A stretch of DNA of 64,000 bases, from the NCBI RefSeq assembly GCF_017921975.2, contig NZ_JAGEMO020000023.1:62001-126000 (forward strand). The letters are read 5' to 3'. The position numbers and the translations under genes are program-made. This DNA comes from Hymenobacter terricola. Lineage in GTDB: Bacteria > Bacteroidota > Bacteroidia > Cytophagales > Hymenobacteraceae. The notes under the pieces are model-generated. The model searched no databases. It was not told the DNA's origin and saw only the letters and a program-made list of their open reading frames with translations. This document shows positions 34,913 through 45,638 of the stretch, piece after piece; position 1 is the stretch's first letter, and every line of letters starts with the position of its first letter.

Positions 34913-34933
34913 GATAATTTAAATTCGCTTTCG

Positions 34934-34941
34934 TATGTTTG
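34934..34941 (+). promoter_or_regulatory. -7 element for aceB
   Basis: TATGTTTG matches TAnnTTTG exactly, with no clear TTTG 19-21 bp upstream. The predicted start of RNA is near 34948, giving a leader of about 107 nt that holds a second palindrome and the period-8 repeats. Confidence 0.6.
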
Positions 34942-34959
34942 TGCAGGTTGTTTGATTCT

Positions 34960-34972
34960 GCTTTGCCAAAGC
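34960..34972. promoter_or_regulatory. Second palindrome in the aceB leader
   Basis: GCTTTG-C-CAAAGC is a perfect odd-centre palindrome downstream of the predicted RNA start. The CTTTGC core resembles published RamB sites of Corynebacterium, but by eye only. Confidence 0.4.
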
Positions 34973-34987
34973 ACCTCAGTACCTTGC

Positions 34988-35052
34988 CAAATCAGTGTAT
35001 CACCAAATCAGCGCCTCAACTAATCAGTATATCAACTAATTAACCCATCAGT
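34988..35052. repeat. Period-8 repeat array before aceB
   Basis: Eight consecutive 8-bp units begin with TCA or close to it, for example TCAGTGTA TCACCAAA. The array ends two bases before the aceB ATG. G is very rare on the coding strand. Confidence 0.8.
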
Positions 35053-35054
35053 CC

Positions 35055-36677
<1,623 letters not shown>

Positions 36678-36680
<3 letters not shown>

Positions 36681-36747
36681 GAACGTGCCACGGCACGTTC
36701 TGCCGCACGCATCGTTCAACGATTGAACGCGCCGTGGCACGTTCCTA
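36678..36747. repeat. 17-bp inverted repeat between aceB and aceA
   Basis: Arms TAGGAACGTGCCACGGC (36678-36694) and its exact complement at 36731-36747 enclose a spacer. The spacer holds a second small palindrome, GTTCAA-CGA-TTGAAC (36713-36727). The left arm starts with the aceB stop codon. A dispersed repeat or an attenuator in the ace operon are both possible. Confidence 0.75.
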
Positions 36748-36854
36748 CATCTTCAAAATATGAAATGCCAACCGCCGCCCACCCAGCAGCCCGGCCTCGC
36801 TTTGCCCCCACCACACTCATTTCATCCCACCATTTCAACCCCCAACCCAATCCC

Positions 36855-38138
36855 ATGAAACCGCAAACCCAACGCGCCGCCGAAATAGCCCTGGACTGGG
36901 CCCACAACCCCCGCTGGATTGGAATTGAGCGGCCTTACTCGCCCGAGGATGTGGTGAAATTGCAGGGCTCGGTTCACATCGAGTACTCGCTGGCCCGGCA
37001 GGGCGCCGAGCGGCTCTGGGAACTGCTGCACACCCGCGAATACGTGGCCGGGCTGGGCGCCCTCACCGGCAACCAGGCCGTGCAGGAAGTGCAGGCCGGC
37101 TTGCTGGCCATCTACCTCAGCGGCTGGCAGGTAGCGGCCGATGCCAACGGCGCCGGCCACATGTACCCCGACCAAAGCCTGTACCCCGTGGACAGCGTGC
37201 CGGCCGTGGTGCGCCGCATCAACAACGCCCTGCTGCGCGCCGACCAGATTCAGCACCTCGACGGCCGGAGCGACATTCATTACCTCGCGCCCATTGTGGC
37301 CGATGCGGAGGCCGGGTTTGGCGGCAACCTGAATGCGTTTGAGCTGATGAAGATGATGATTGAGGCCGGGGCCGCCGGCGTGCACTTCGAAGACCAGCTG
37401 TCATCGGCCAAAAAATGCGGCCACCTCGGTGGCAAAGTGCTGGTGCCTACCCAGGAAGCCATCAATAAGTTGGTAGCTGCCCGCCTGGCCGCCGACGTGC
37501 TGGGCGTGCCCACCCTTGTTGTGGCCCGTACCGATGCCGATGCCGCCGACCTGCTCACCGCCGACGTGGACCCGCGCGACCAGCCCTTCATTTTGCAGGA
37601 AGCCGAGCGCACGAATGAAGGCTTCTACCGCATCCGCTGCGGCGTGGAGGCCGGCATTGCCCGCGGCCTGGCCTACGCCCCGTATGCCGACCTTATCTGG
37701 ATGGAAACTTCCAACCCCGACCTGGGCCAGGCCCGGCAGTTTGCCGAAGCCGTTCACGCCAAGTTTCCCGGCAAGCTGCTGGCCTACAACTGCTCCCCGT
37801 CGTTCAACTGGGCCGCCAAGCTGAGCATGGAGCAGATGGAAACCTTTCGCGAAGAGCTGGCCGCCATGGGCTACAAGTTTCAGTTCATCACCCTGGCCGG
37901 CTTTCACGCTCTTAACACCAGCATGTTCGAGCTGGCGCAGGCCTACCGCCAGCGCGGCATGGCCGGCTACTCCGAATTGCAGGAGCGGGAGTTTGCCCTG
38001 GCCAAAGACGGCTACCAGGCCGTGAAGCACCAGTCCTTCGTGGGCACCGGCTATTTCGACGCCGTGCAGAACGTGGTGACCAGCAACCAGACCAGCACCG
38101 CCGCCCTGGTAGGCAGCACCGAGGAAGCCCAGTTCTAA
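36855..38138 (+). CDS. aceA: Isocitrate lyase
   Basis: Splits isocitrate into glyoxylate and succinate, the first glyoxylate-shunt step, allowing growth on acetate or fatty acids. 427 residues. The signature KKCGH is at residues 186-190, with catalytic Cys188. Magnesium and substrate residues lie in IVADAEAGFGGNLN and VARTDADAADLL. The NCSPSFNW loop is present. ATG 36855 is preferred to an in-frame ATG 132 bases earlier, because the conserved N-terminus begins there and the leader (36811-36854) is almost free of G. Likely co-transcribed with aceB and subject to the same regulator. Confidence 0.97.
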   Translation: MKPQTQRAAEIALDWAHNPRWIGIERPYSPEDVVKLQGSVHIEYSLARQGAERLWELLHTREYVAGLGALTGNQAVQEVQAGLLAIYLSGWQVAADANGAGHMYPDQSLYPVDSVPAVVRRINNALLRADQIQHLDGRSDIHYLAPIVADAEAGFGGNLNAFELMKMMIEAGAAGVHFEDQLSSAKKCGHLGGKVLVPTQEAINKLVAARLAADVLGVPTLVVARTDADAADLLTADVDPRDQPFILQEAERTNEGFYRIRCGVEAGIARGLAYAPYADLIWMETSNPDLGQARQFAEAVHAKFPGKLLAYNCSPSFNWAAKLSMEQMETFREELAAMGYKFQFITLAGFHALNTSMFELAQAYRQRGMAGYSELQEREFALAKDGYQAVKHQSFVGTGYFDAVQNVVTSNQTSTAALVGSTEEAQF

Positions 38139-38329
38139 ACCACGGATTTTCGCAGATTTGACGGATAAGAACGGATTCAGATAGCCGCATTCAATTCAAT
38201 GAAAAGGGCCGGTGCTTGTTAAGCAGCGGCCCTTTTTGCTTTGTGATTTATAGCGTATGGTTATGGCTAGCTACCATAACGTGTCAGCCAAATCCGTTCT
38301 TATCCGTCAAATCTGTGAAAAGCGGTGGT
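38139..38329. repeat. About 42-bp imperfect inverted repeat between aceA and rnd
   Basis: Left arm 38139-38180 and right arm about 38288-38329 are near-perfect complements; the 25-base core matches exactly. The left arm begins at the base after the aceA stop and the right arm ends at the base before the rnd stop codon. The spacer contains an intrinsic terminator. The pattern looks like a dispersed palindromic element, but it could also be two copies of one repeat. Confidence 0.75.
38202..38237 (+). terminator. Intrinsic terminator between aceA and rnd
   Basis: Stem AAAAGGGCCG with CGGCCCTTTT, plus inner TGCTT/AAGCA pairing and a T5 run. It can act on both convergent genes. Confidence 0.85.
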
Positions 38330-39496
38330 CTAGAAAGGCTCCGCAATCAGGTCATAGGACTCGCCGTGCTTCTCGGCGGACTCGCGCAGCAATTGCTGCT
38401 GCCAGGGCCGCAGGGCCGCAGTCGCGCCTTGCTCAATGATTTCGGCGATGAGCCGGTTGCTAAGCACCATATTGGCCATGGTGCCACCGTGGTCGGCTAT
38501 AAGGTGCGTTTTGAGGACGTTGAGCAGGGTTTCGCGGGCTTCGGCACGGCTGGCGGCGGGGCCGCTGAGGCGGCGGCGGAACGGAAACTTGCGTTGGTCG
38601 GGAGCCAATGGAGCATCGGGTTCCAGGTCGGTGGTGCCGATGGCCAGCAGCTGCTCGGCGTAGGGCGAGCGTTTCAGCTCGGGATGCAGGCCGTTGGCGC
38701 CGCGCAATTGGAGGGCGGTTTCGAGCGGGTTGCGGGCCAGCTCAGCCAGCCGGTCGTTGCTGAGGACGTGGTATGGCGGCCGGTCGAGCTGCCGGGCCAC
38801 GGCGTCGCGCAGCATGTACAGCTCGCGGAAAATGGGCATTTCCTGGGCCGTGATTTTATATTTGGCGGCGTTGCGCGACCACGGCCGCGGGTCGTCGCGG
38901 CCGTAGCGAACGGCTTCCAGAGCCAGGTTCTCCTGAGCGGCCCAGTCGCCGCGGCCCAGCTCGGCAAGGCGGATGCTGAGGCGGTCGGTGAGCTCGAAAA
39001 GGTACAGCACGTCGTTGGCGGCGTATTCTTTCTGCCCCTCGGTCAGGGGGCGCTTCAGCCAGTTGGACTTTTGCTCGCCCTTATCAACTTCCAGTCCCAA
39101 CTCGCTCTGAATGAGCCGGCCCAGCGAAATATTGTTGTCCTCCGCCGCCAACAGAGTAAACTGCACGCTGGTGTCCACAATATTGCGGCAATTCACGCTG
39201 AACACCTCGTCAAGCAGCAGGATGTCCGATTTGCAGGAGTGGAATACCTTGGCCACGGCGGGGTCGCGCAGCACCACGAACAAGGGCTCGAGGTCGGCCG
39301 CCATATCGGGCAGGGGCAGTGGGTCAATCAGGTACACTTCCTGCCCGTCGAAAACCTGAATCAGGGCCAGGTGCCGGCCGTAGCGGTGGCGCATGTCATC
39401 AAATTCCAGGTCGATGCCAATGCGGGGCAAGGCGGAAAAATGCGCGGCGGCGGCGGCAATAGCGTCGGCCGTAGTGAGGTAATGAATCGTTGGCAT
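38330..39496 (-). CDS. rnd: Ribonuclease D
   Basis: A 3'-5' exoribonuclease for tRNA and other RNA maturation. The 388-residue protein has the DEDDy catalytic set: Asp29 and Glu31 in IGIDLEFD, the second aspartate in HSCKSDILLLDE, and Tyr/Asp in EYAANDVLYLFEL. The HRDC domain follows (about 215-300, IFRELYMLRDAVARQLDRPPYHVLSN). A second helical tail follows that. An element TACCTTTA (one mismatch to TAnnTTTG) lies about 55 bp before its ATG. It is convergent with aceA and divergent from the third SusC. Confidence 0.95.
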   Translation of the reverse strand: MPTIHYLTTADAIAAAAAHFSALPRIGIDLEFDDMRHRYGRHLALIQVFDGQEVYLIDPLPLPDMAADLEPLFVVLRDPAVAKVFHSCKSDILLLDEVFSVNCRNIVDTSVQFTLLAAEDNNISLGRLIQSELGLEVDKGEQKSNWLKRPLTEGQKEYAANDVLYLFELTDRLSIRLAELGRGDWAAQENLALEAVRYGRDDPRPWSRNAAKYKITAQEMPIFRELYMLRDAVARQLDRPPYHVLSNDRLAELARNPLETALQLRGANGLHPELKRSPYAEQLLAIGTTDLEPDAPLAPDQRKFPFRRRLSGPAASRAEARETLLNVLKTHLIADHGGTMANMVLSNRLIAEIIEQGATAALRPWQQQLLRESAEKHGESYDLIAEPF

Positions 39497-39757
39497 TGAG
39501 GCAAAAAGGGAATCAGCGGGTGGGCTCTGAGTGCGGCATTGTTGGCGCGGTAAAGGTAGGCACGTACAGCAGGCGCCCGGTTACAATTATTAAAAACGCA
39601 AGAAATGGCTTGTGTAATTATATTTACTTAGGCATCGTGCGGTAAGAAGGTATAACCAACAAATCATTTCTGGGTTAATATTGCGATTTCAGTAACCGGA
39701 GGATTGCTCTGGGTTTTCAGTGCATCACACTTTTATTTTTCACCAAACCCACTTCTT

Positions 39758-42700
39758 ATGCATCACAAACTTTTTACTCATTTACGGCTATTCCTGCTTC
39801 TGGCGGCGTGCCTGTATTCGGCATCGGTGGGGGCCCAAAGCAGGGCCATCAGCGGCCGGGTACTTGGTTTCGATGGCGGGGCCTTGCCGGGTGCAACCGT
39901 GTTGGAGCGCGGCACCACCAACGGCGTCAGCACCAATGCTGATGGAGCATTTTCGCTGAACGTACAGCCGGATGCTTCGCTGGTTATCAGTTCGGTGGGC
40001 TACACTGCCCAGACCGTTGCCGTGGGCAGTCAAAGTGTTATCAACGTGACCCTGGCCGCCGCGGCTACCGAGCTGAACGAGGCCATTGTGGTGGGCTATG
40101 GGACGCAAACCAAGGCCGACGTGACGGGTTCCATCGTGACGCTCACCAACAAAGACATCACCAACGCACCGGTGCAAACCTTCGAGCAGGCCATTCAGGG
40201 CAAAGCGGCGGGTGTGGTGATTGAAAACTCCAGCGGAAAGCTGGGGCAAGCCATCAAGGTGCGGGTGCGCGGCACCTCATCGGTGAGTGGCGACACGCAG
40301 CCGCTGTACGTGATTGACGGCATTCCGGTGCAGACCGACAACTTTTCGTCGACCAGCGCCCCGACCAATCCCATTGCCGATATCAACCCGAACGACATCG
40401 AGAACGTGACCGTGCTGAAAGATGCGGCGGCGGCGGCCATCTACGGCTCGCGCGGCACCAACGGCGTAGTCCTCATCACCACCAAGCGCGGCAAGGCCGG
40501 CGCCACTCGCTTTAACATTGGCTACCAAACGGGTACCAGCAAAGCCACGCACCTGCGCGAGTTCCTCAACGGCAAAGAATACGTGGAGCTGTTCACGGAA
40601 GCATTGAAAAACTCCGGGCGCTCGGATGCCAGCAATGCCACCCGCTTCCGGGGTTATGCCGCGGGCGTAACCGTGGATGCCAACTACAGCGTGGATACCA
40701 ACTGGCAGGACCAGGTGTTTCACAAGGGCAGCTTCAGCCAGTACGATTTGAATGCCAGCGGCGGCAACGAGAAAACCAAGTTCTTCATCTCGGGGCAGTA
40801 CAGCACGCAGGAGGGCATTCTGGTGGGCAATAAGCTGCAGCGCATTGCGTCGCGCTTCAACGTGGACCACCAGGCCACCGACAAGCTGACCCTGGGGGCC
40901 AACGTGTCGCTCTCGCGTACCCAAAATAACCGTTTGCCCAACGACAACGCCTTCAGCAACCCGGTGCAGATTGTGGCCCTGGCACCCATCACGCCCCTGA
41001 TTGACCCGCGCACGGGCCTGACCAGCGGTGCCTTCGACCCCGCCACCGGCAACCCCAATACCAATTTCCCCTTCTACTACAACCCGCTGCTGGGCATTCA
41101 AAACAACGCGGCTACCTACGTCACCTACAACTACCGGGCGCTGGGCAATGTGTACGGCCAATACGAGTTTCTGCCCGGCCTTTCGTTGCGCAGCGAAATA
41201 GGCCTAGATTTGTTGAACCAGGACGAAGACCAGTACCTGGCCCGCGTGACCTCGCGCAACTCCAACCCCACCAACGGCTACGGGTTCAGCGCGCACACCA
41301 CCAGCGGCCGCTTCACCACCAACAACTATTTCTCCTACCGCAAAACGCTGGCTGACGTGCACACCATCGAGGCCACGCTGGGAACAGCATACGAGCAGCG
41401 GCGGAGCACGGGAACCAGCGTAACGGGCACGCAGTTCCCCAGCGACGCGTACCGTACCATCGTCAACGCGGCCACGTTCACGGCCGGCACTTCAAACAGC
41501 ACCAGCAACGCGCTGCTTTCGTACTTCGCCCGGGTTAACTACGGTTACGCCAACAAGTATCTGCTGGGCCTGAGCGCCCGCATCGACGGCTCTTCGCGCT
41601 TTGGCAGCAACCAGCGCTACGGCTTTTTCCCGGCCGCTTCGTTGGGCTGGATTGTCACGGAAGAGGCTTTCCTGAAAGAGCAGAAGATACTGAGCTTCCT
41701 CAAGCCCCGTGTCAGCATTGGCCGCACCGGCAACCAGGGCTTTCCCGATTTCGCGTCGCTGGGCCTGTTTTCGGGCACCTCGGGCTACGTGGGCGTACCG
41801 GGCCAGCGCCCACTTCAGCTCCCCAACCCCGACCTGAAGTGGGAATCGACCACTCAGTCGGATGCGGGCATTGAATTCGGCCTTTTCAATAACCGCATCA
41901 GCGGCGAAGTGGACGTGTACCTGAAGCGCACCACCGACCTGGCGCTGAATGCGCCGGTGCCCGGCACGTCGGGTTTCGTTACCCAGTTTCAGAACGTCGG
42001 CAACCTGGAAAACAAAGGAGTTGAGTTTGCCCTGACGACGCGCAACTTCGTGGGCGATTTTACTTGGAGTACCACCGTAAATGCCTCACGCAACCTCAAC
42101 AAAGTAACGTTCCTGCAAGGGCAGCCCGTGCTGGGCAGCTTCCTGAGCCGGGCGCAGGAAGGCTTCCCGCTGGGCACGTTCTTTGGGGCCGAATACGCGG
42201 GCGTGGACCCCGCCAATGGCAACGCGCTGTACTACCGCAACAAAGCCAGCGGCGATGGCACCAACACCGGCTTCATCGACCACGGTGCCGGCACGACCAC
42301 CGTGGTCGACTCGGCGCAGTTGGTGCCCGTGGGCGACCCCAACCCGCGCTGGACGCTGGGCCTCACCAACACCATTACCTACAAAGGGTTTGACCTGAGC
42401 GCCACGCTCACCGGGGTGTTTGGCAACAAGATTTTCGATGGCGGCGCGCAGTTCTATTCCGTGGCCTTCAACAACGGCCCCGACAACCAGACCCGCGACC
42501 AACTCAACCGCTGGCGCAAGCCCGGCGACATCACCGACGTGCCCAAGGCCAACTACCTGAGCGGCAACGGCACGGCCAACTCCTCGCGCTTCGTACGCGA
42601 CGGTTCCTACGGCCGTCTGCGCACCGTCACGCTGGGCTACAACCTGCCGGCTGGTTTGGTCAAAAAAGGCTACCTGCAATCGGTGCGCGTGTACGCCCAG

Positions 42701-42886
42701 GCCCTGAACCTGCTCACCTTCACCAACTACAAAGGCTGGGACCCCGAGGTGAATGCGGACTACCTTGCCTCCAGCGGCACTTTGGGCAGCGTGACGGCTA
42801 CCCAGGGCAACATCAATCAGGGCATCGACTTCTACTCGGCGCCCCAGCCGCGCACCATCACATTTGGTGTCAACGTCGGCTTCTAG
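39758..42886 (+). CDS. SusC/RagA-family TonB-linked outer-membrane transporter
   Basis: Third SusC-type protein, 1042 residues from ATG 39758 (MHHKLFTHLRLFLLL... signal ending VGAQ). A start 54 bases earlier exists but gives a poor N-terminus. Regulatory-like domain: ISGRVLGFDGGALPGATV. Plug region: IKVRGTSSVSGDTQPLYVIDGIPV and VLKDAAAAAIYGSRGTNGVV, highly typical. The barrel ends in phenylalanine. Unlike the second pair, codons are C-ending, matching the genome background. susD follows 49 bp later. No sugar hydrolase or regulator of the SusR/HTCS type lies next to it. Confidence 0.95.
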   Translation: MHHKLFTHLRLFLLLAACLYSASVGAQSRAISGRVLGFDGGALPGATVLERGTTNGVSTNADGAFSLNVQPDASLVISSVGYTAQTVAVGSQSVINVTLAAAATELNEAIVVGYGTQTKADVTGSIVTLTNKDITNAPVQTFEQAIQGKAAGVVIENSSGKLGQAIKVRVRGTSSVSGDTQPLYVIDGIPVQTDNFSSTSAPTNPIADINPNDIENVTVLKDAAAAAIYGSRGTNGVVLITTKRGKAGATRFNIGYQTGTSKATHLREFLNGKEYVELFTEALKNSGRSDASNATRFRGYAAGVTVDANYSVDTNWQDQVFHKGSFSQYDLNASGGNEKTKFFISGQYSTQEGILVGNKLQRIASRFNVDHQATDKLTLGANVSLSRTQNNRLPNDNAFSNPVQIVALAPITPLIDPRTGLTSGAFDPATGNPNTNFPFYYNPLLGIQNNAATYVTYNYRALGNVYGQYEFLPGLSLRSEIGLDLLNQDEDQYLARVTSRNSNPTNGYGFSAHTTSGRFTTNNYFSYRKTLADVHTIEATLGTAYEQRRSTGTSVTGTQFPSDAYRTIVNAATFTAGTSNSTSNALLSYFARVNYGYANKYLLGLSARIDGSSRFGSNQRYGFFPAASLGWIVTEEAFLKEQKILSFLKPRVSIGRTGNQGFPDFASLGLFSGTSGYVGVPGQRPLQLPNPDLKWESTTQSDAGIEFGLFNNRISGEVDVYLKRTTDLALNAPVPGTSGFVTQFQNVGNLENKGVEFALTTRNFVGDFTWSTTVNASRNLNKVTFLQGQPVLGSFLSRAQEGFPLGTFFGAEYAGVDPANGNALYYRNKASGDGTNTGFIDHGAGTTTVVDSAQLVPVGDPNPRWTLGLTNTITYKGFDLSATLTGVFGNKIFDGGAQFYSVAFNNGPDNQTRDQLNRWRKPGDITDVPKANYLSGNGTANSSRFVRDGSYGRLRTVTLGYNLPAGLVKKGYLQSVRVYAQALNLLTFTNYKGWDPEVNADYLASSGTLGSVTATQGNINQGIDFYSAPQPRTITFGVNVGF

Positions 42887-42935
42887 CGCGGGGCGTACGC
42901 GCCCGGTCTTTCCCTCCCTTTGATTTCCTTTTCTT

Positions 42936-44330
42936 ATGAAAAAAATAGTATATGTACTGGCCACCGCTCTGCTGTTGGGCGGCCCGCTTGCCAGCTGCGA
43001 CAGCAAGCTCGACATTAAACCCGTTGACAGCGTGGCGGCCGACCAAGCCCTGCTCACGTCGTCGGACGTAGAAGCGGCCCTGGTAGGCTGCTACACCGGC
43101 ATCCAGAACGCGGAGGCCTACGGCGGCTACATCCAGCTCATGTCGGACCTGCTCGGCGACGACGGCGAAGCGACCTTCGTCGGCACGTTCATTCCGCCGA
43201 ACCAAATCAACCGCAAATCCATCCTCAAGGACAACGGCTTTGTATCGGTTATCTGGACGAATGCCTACAACGCGATTAACCGCACCAACAACGTGCTGGC
43301 CAATCTCGACAAGCTCGATACGCCCGCCAAGAAGGCCCGGGTCGAAGGCGAAGCGCGCTTCATTCGCGCCGCCATGTATTTCGAGCTGGTGCGCCTCTAC
43401 GCCAGGGACTGGGCCGACGGCACCCCCGGCTCGAACCCCGGCGTGCCGCTGGTGCTCACCCCCACCAAGATGATTGACGCCTCGTCCCAAGTGGCCCGGA
43501 ACTCGGTTGCGGAAGTATACGCATCCGTCATTTCCGACCTCACAACGGCCGAAACGAAGATGCTGGCCACCTCGGCGGCGGGCAACATCTTCGCCAACAA
43601 CTCTGCTGCCGCCGCAATGCTTTCGCGCGTATACCTGCAACAAGGCCGTTTTGCTGATGCCGCTGCGGCCGCCAACCGGGTCATTACGGCGGTCACGTCT
43701 ACGGGGGCTCCCCGCTACAGCCTCAACGCCAGCTATGTCGACGAATTCTTTTCTGGGGCTGACCTGCTGCCGAATTCCAACGAAGACATCTTCGCCATCC
43801 AGAATTCGGCCCAGAGCGGCAGCAACCAGCTGAATACCTTCTACTCGCCCGACCAGCGCGGTGATATCTTCATCGAAGACAAGCACCTGAGTTTGTACGA
43901 GCCGGCCGACGACCGGCTCAACCTGTTCACTATCGGCACGGGCGGCCAGCAGTCGTACAGCGACAAATACGACTCGCAGTACGGCAACATCAAGCTAATT
44001 CGCCTGGCCGAGATGTACCTCACGCGCGCCGAAGGCAATTTCCGCGCCGGTACCGCCGTCGGCGCTACCCCATTGGCCGACCTGAACCGCATCCGAACCC
44101 GCGTGAATCTGGCTCCGTTGGCCGCCGTCACGCTGGCCGATATTCTGAAAGAGCGCAAGCTGGAGCTGGCTTTTGAAGGCTTCCGGCTGGGCGATGTGAA
44201 GCGCAACCGTGAGTCGGTGCACGACCCCGCTGGTGTGGTACTGCCGTGGAATTCGCCCCGTCTGATATTCCCGATTCCGCTCCGCGAAATCAGCGTCAAC
44301 CCCAAGCTGACCCAGAACGCGGGATACTAA
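42936..44330 (+). CDS. SusD/RagB-family lipoprotein
   Basis: Partner of the preceding SusC; 464 residues. Signal MKKIVYVLATALLLGGPLASC gives lipid Cys21, and the mature start is DSKLDIKPVDSVA. The RagB/SusD helical core includes YNAINRTNNVLANLDKLD and the family C-terminus has ILKERKLELAFEGFRLGDVKR, then IFPIPLREISVNPKLTQNAGY. This last block is the classic RagB/SusD ending, distinct from the SusD-like_2 type of the second pair. A strong terminator at 44367-44400 closes the operon. Confidence 0.95.
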   Translation: MKKIVYVLATALLLGGPLASCDSKLDIKPVDSVAADQALLTSSDVEAALVGCYTGIQNAEAYGGYIQLMSDLLGDDGEATFVGTFIPPNQINRKSILKDNGFVSVIWTNAYNAINRTNNVLANLDKLDTPAKKARVEGEARFIRAAMYFELVRLYARDWADGTPGSNPGVPLVLTPTKMIDASSQVARNSVAEVYASVISDLTTAETKMLATSAAGNIFANNSAAAAMLSRVYLQQGRFADAAAAANRVITAVTSTGAPRYSLNASYVDEFFSGADLLPNSNEDIFAIQNSAQSGSNQLNTFYSPDQRGDIFIEDKHLSLYEPADDRLNLFTIGTGGQQSYSDKYDSQYGNIKLIRLAEMYLTRAEGNFRAGTAVGATPLADLNRIRTRVNLAPLAAVTLADILKERKLELAFEGFRLGDVKRNRESVHDPAGVVLPWNSPRLIFPIPLREISVNPKLTQNAGY

Positions 44331-44366
44331 GCTTCGCCGCTGCGCATCAGCGCTTTGGTTGATGAT

Positions 44367-44400
44367 AAAAAGGCCCCTCGCAGCTACGAGGGGCCTTTTT
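44367..44400 (+). terminator. Intrinsic terminator after third SusCD pair
   Basis: AAAAAGGCCCCTCG pairs with CGAGGGGCCTTTTT around loop CAGCTA. Confidence 0.92.
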
Positions 44401-44431
44401 AAGTACTCGTGCAAAAGTAAACGAATAACAG

Positions 44432-44528
44432 ACCGTCATGCAGAGCGCAGCGAAGCATCTCGCTTGTGGTAGTAAATCAATCGTTTAGCGATGTGAGCGA
44501 GATGCTTCGCTGCGCTCTGCATGACGGT
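44432..44528. repeat. 33-bp perfect palindromic dispersed repeat
   Basis: Arms 44432-44464 and 44496-44528 are exact reverse complements with a 31-nt spacer. The sequence GTCATGCAGAGCGCAGCGAA recurs in shorter form at 22586-22615. No transposase is inside. It resembles REP/MITE-like elements; its family cannot be named from one window. Confidence 0.85.
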
Positions 44529-44585
44529 TGCTTTTGCTTGAATACTTATTTTTTGCGGAACAGGTAGTTCGCCAGATGGGAGAGC

Positions 44586-45497
44586 CTACTTATCCCCAAT
44601 CAGCAGCTGCGGCGTGGCGCCGCGCCCGCCACCCATGATGATGACCTTGGCATTGGGCGAGGTGGCAATGGCTTGGTTGGCCTTGATGGTTTCGTATTGC
44701 AGCAGCTTGTCGCTCAACTCGGTGTTTACGATGCGCTGGTAGTCGGCAATGCCCTGGGCCTCCACGCGCTTGCGCTCGGCTTCCTGCTTTTCCTTTTGCA
44801 GCACAAACTGCATTTTCTGGGCGTCCTGCTCGGCCGAAATCTTGCTTTCGATGCTGGCTTTCACCGATTGCGGCAGCTGGATGTTGCGGATAAGGAGCTG
44901 GTCGAGCTGCAGGCCATTGGTGCGAAAGTCCTTCTCAATCGCGGCCAGAATACGGGCCTGAAACTCCTCGCGGCGCGTGGAGTACAGCGCCACAGCATCG
45001 TAATAAACAGCGTTGTCACGAATGCGGGTGCGGGAGATTGAGCGCACGATTTTGTCCTGGTAGTCCTCGCCAATGGTGGCCAGAATGTGCGGTGCCTGGG
45101 CCGGCACCACGTGGTAGAGCACGGTGAGGTCAATCACCACTTCCAGTCCATCGGCCGAGAGCACGCGGATGGCGTCGTCGCCGGCCTGCTGGCCCTCGCC
45201 GCGCACCGCCGACATGGTGTAGTTCTGCGTCCGGGTATCGAAGCGGGTCACGTCCACCAGCGGGTTCACCACGCTCAGGCCGGGCGGCAGCACGCGGCTC
45301 TGCACCTGCCCAAACAGCGTCTGGACGCCTACCTGGCCCACACCCACCTGCACCACCGTGCTCAGGGCGATGCCCAGCAGCAGCAACGCGCCACCCAGGA
45401 AAATAAGGCCGCCGCGCAGCCGCTCCAGCCGCTCCGAAAACCGGGATGCGTTCAGCCCAACCACCAGAATAATAAAACCGAAAATGACGAGGCCCAT
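44586..45497 (-). CDS. SPFH/prohibitin-family membrane protein
   Basis: 303 residues. Hydrophobic segments near the N-terminus (about 1-15 and 30-48) are followed by a Band 7/SPFH domain (VGVQTLFGQVQSRVLPPGLSVVNP to about 225) and a helical, charged region with coiled-coil character (EQDAQKMQFVLQKEKQEAERKRVEAQGIADYQRIV), the prohibitin signature. Prohibitin-like proteins form large membrane rings and often work with FtsH-type proteases. A Gly-rich tail (IIMGGGRGATPQLL) ends it. The leader upstream is a G-poor period-8 repeat. Confidence 0.93.
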   Translation of the reverse strand: MGLVIFGFIILVVGLNASRFSERLERLRGGLIFLGGALLLLGIALSTVVQVGVGQVGVQTLFGQVQSRVLPPGLSVVNPLVDVTRFDTRTQNYTMSAVRGEGQQAGDDAIRVLSADGLEVVIDLTVLYHVVPAQAPHILATIGEDYQDKIVRSISRTRIRDNAVYYDAVALYSTRREEFQARILAAIEKDFRTNGLQLDQLLIRNIQLPQSVKASIESKISAEQDAQKMQFVLQKEKQEAERKRVEAQGIADYQRIVNTELSDKLLQYETIKANQAIATSPNAKVIIMGGGRGATPQLLIGDK

Positions 45498-45509
45498 GGA
45501 GAAGAAAAT

Positions 45510-45638
45510 TAATGATGTGAAAATGTGTAGATGTGCTGGAATGGAAAAGATGTTGATGGGCTGATATGAAAAGGTGAAATTCAGGATTACCCGTTTTTCC
45601 CATTTTCACATCCATCATATCAGCACATTCTCACATTA
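45510..45638. repeat. Period-8 repeat array before the SPFH gene
   Basis: Left part (plus) has ATGTGAAA ATGTGTAG and right part has TTTCACA and CACATT units; the two parts are rough inverse complements. The right end contains the stop codon (TAA, 45636-45638) of the upstream minus-strand gene. Confidence 0.7.

Noticed and set aside
44432..44528. Insertion sequence
   Set aside because: Only 97 bp, no transposase and no target duplication visible; treated as a palindromic repeat.
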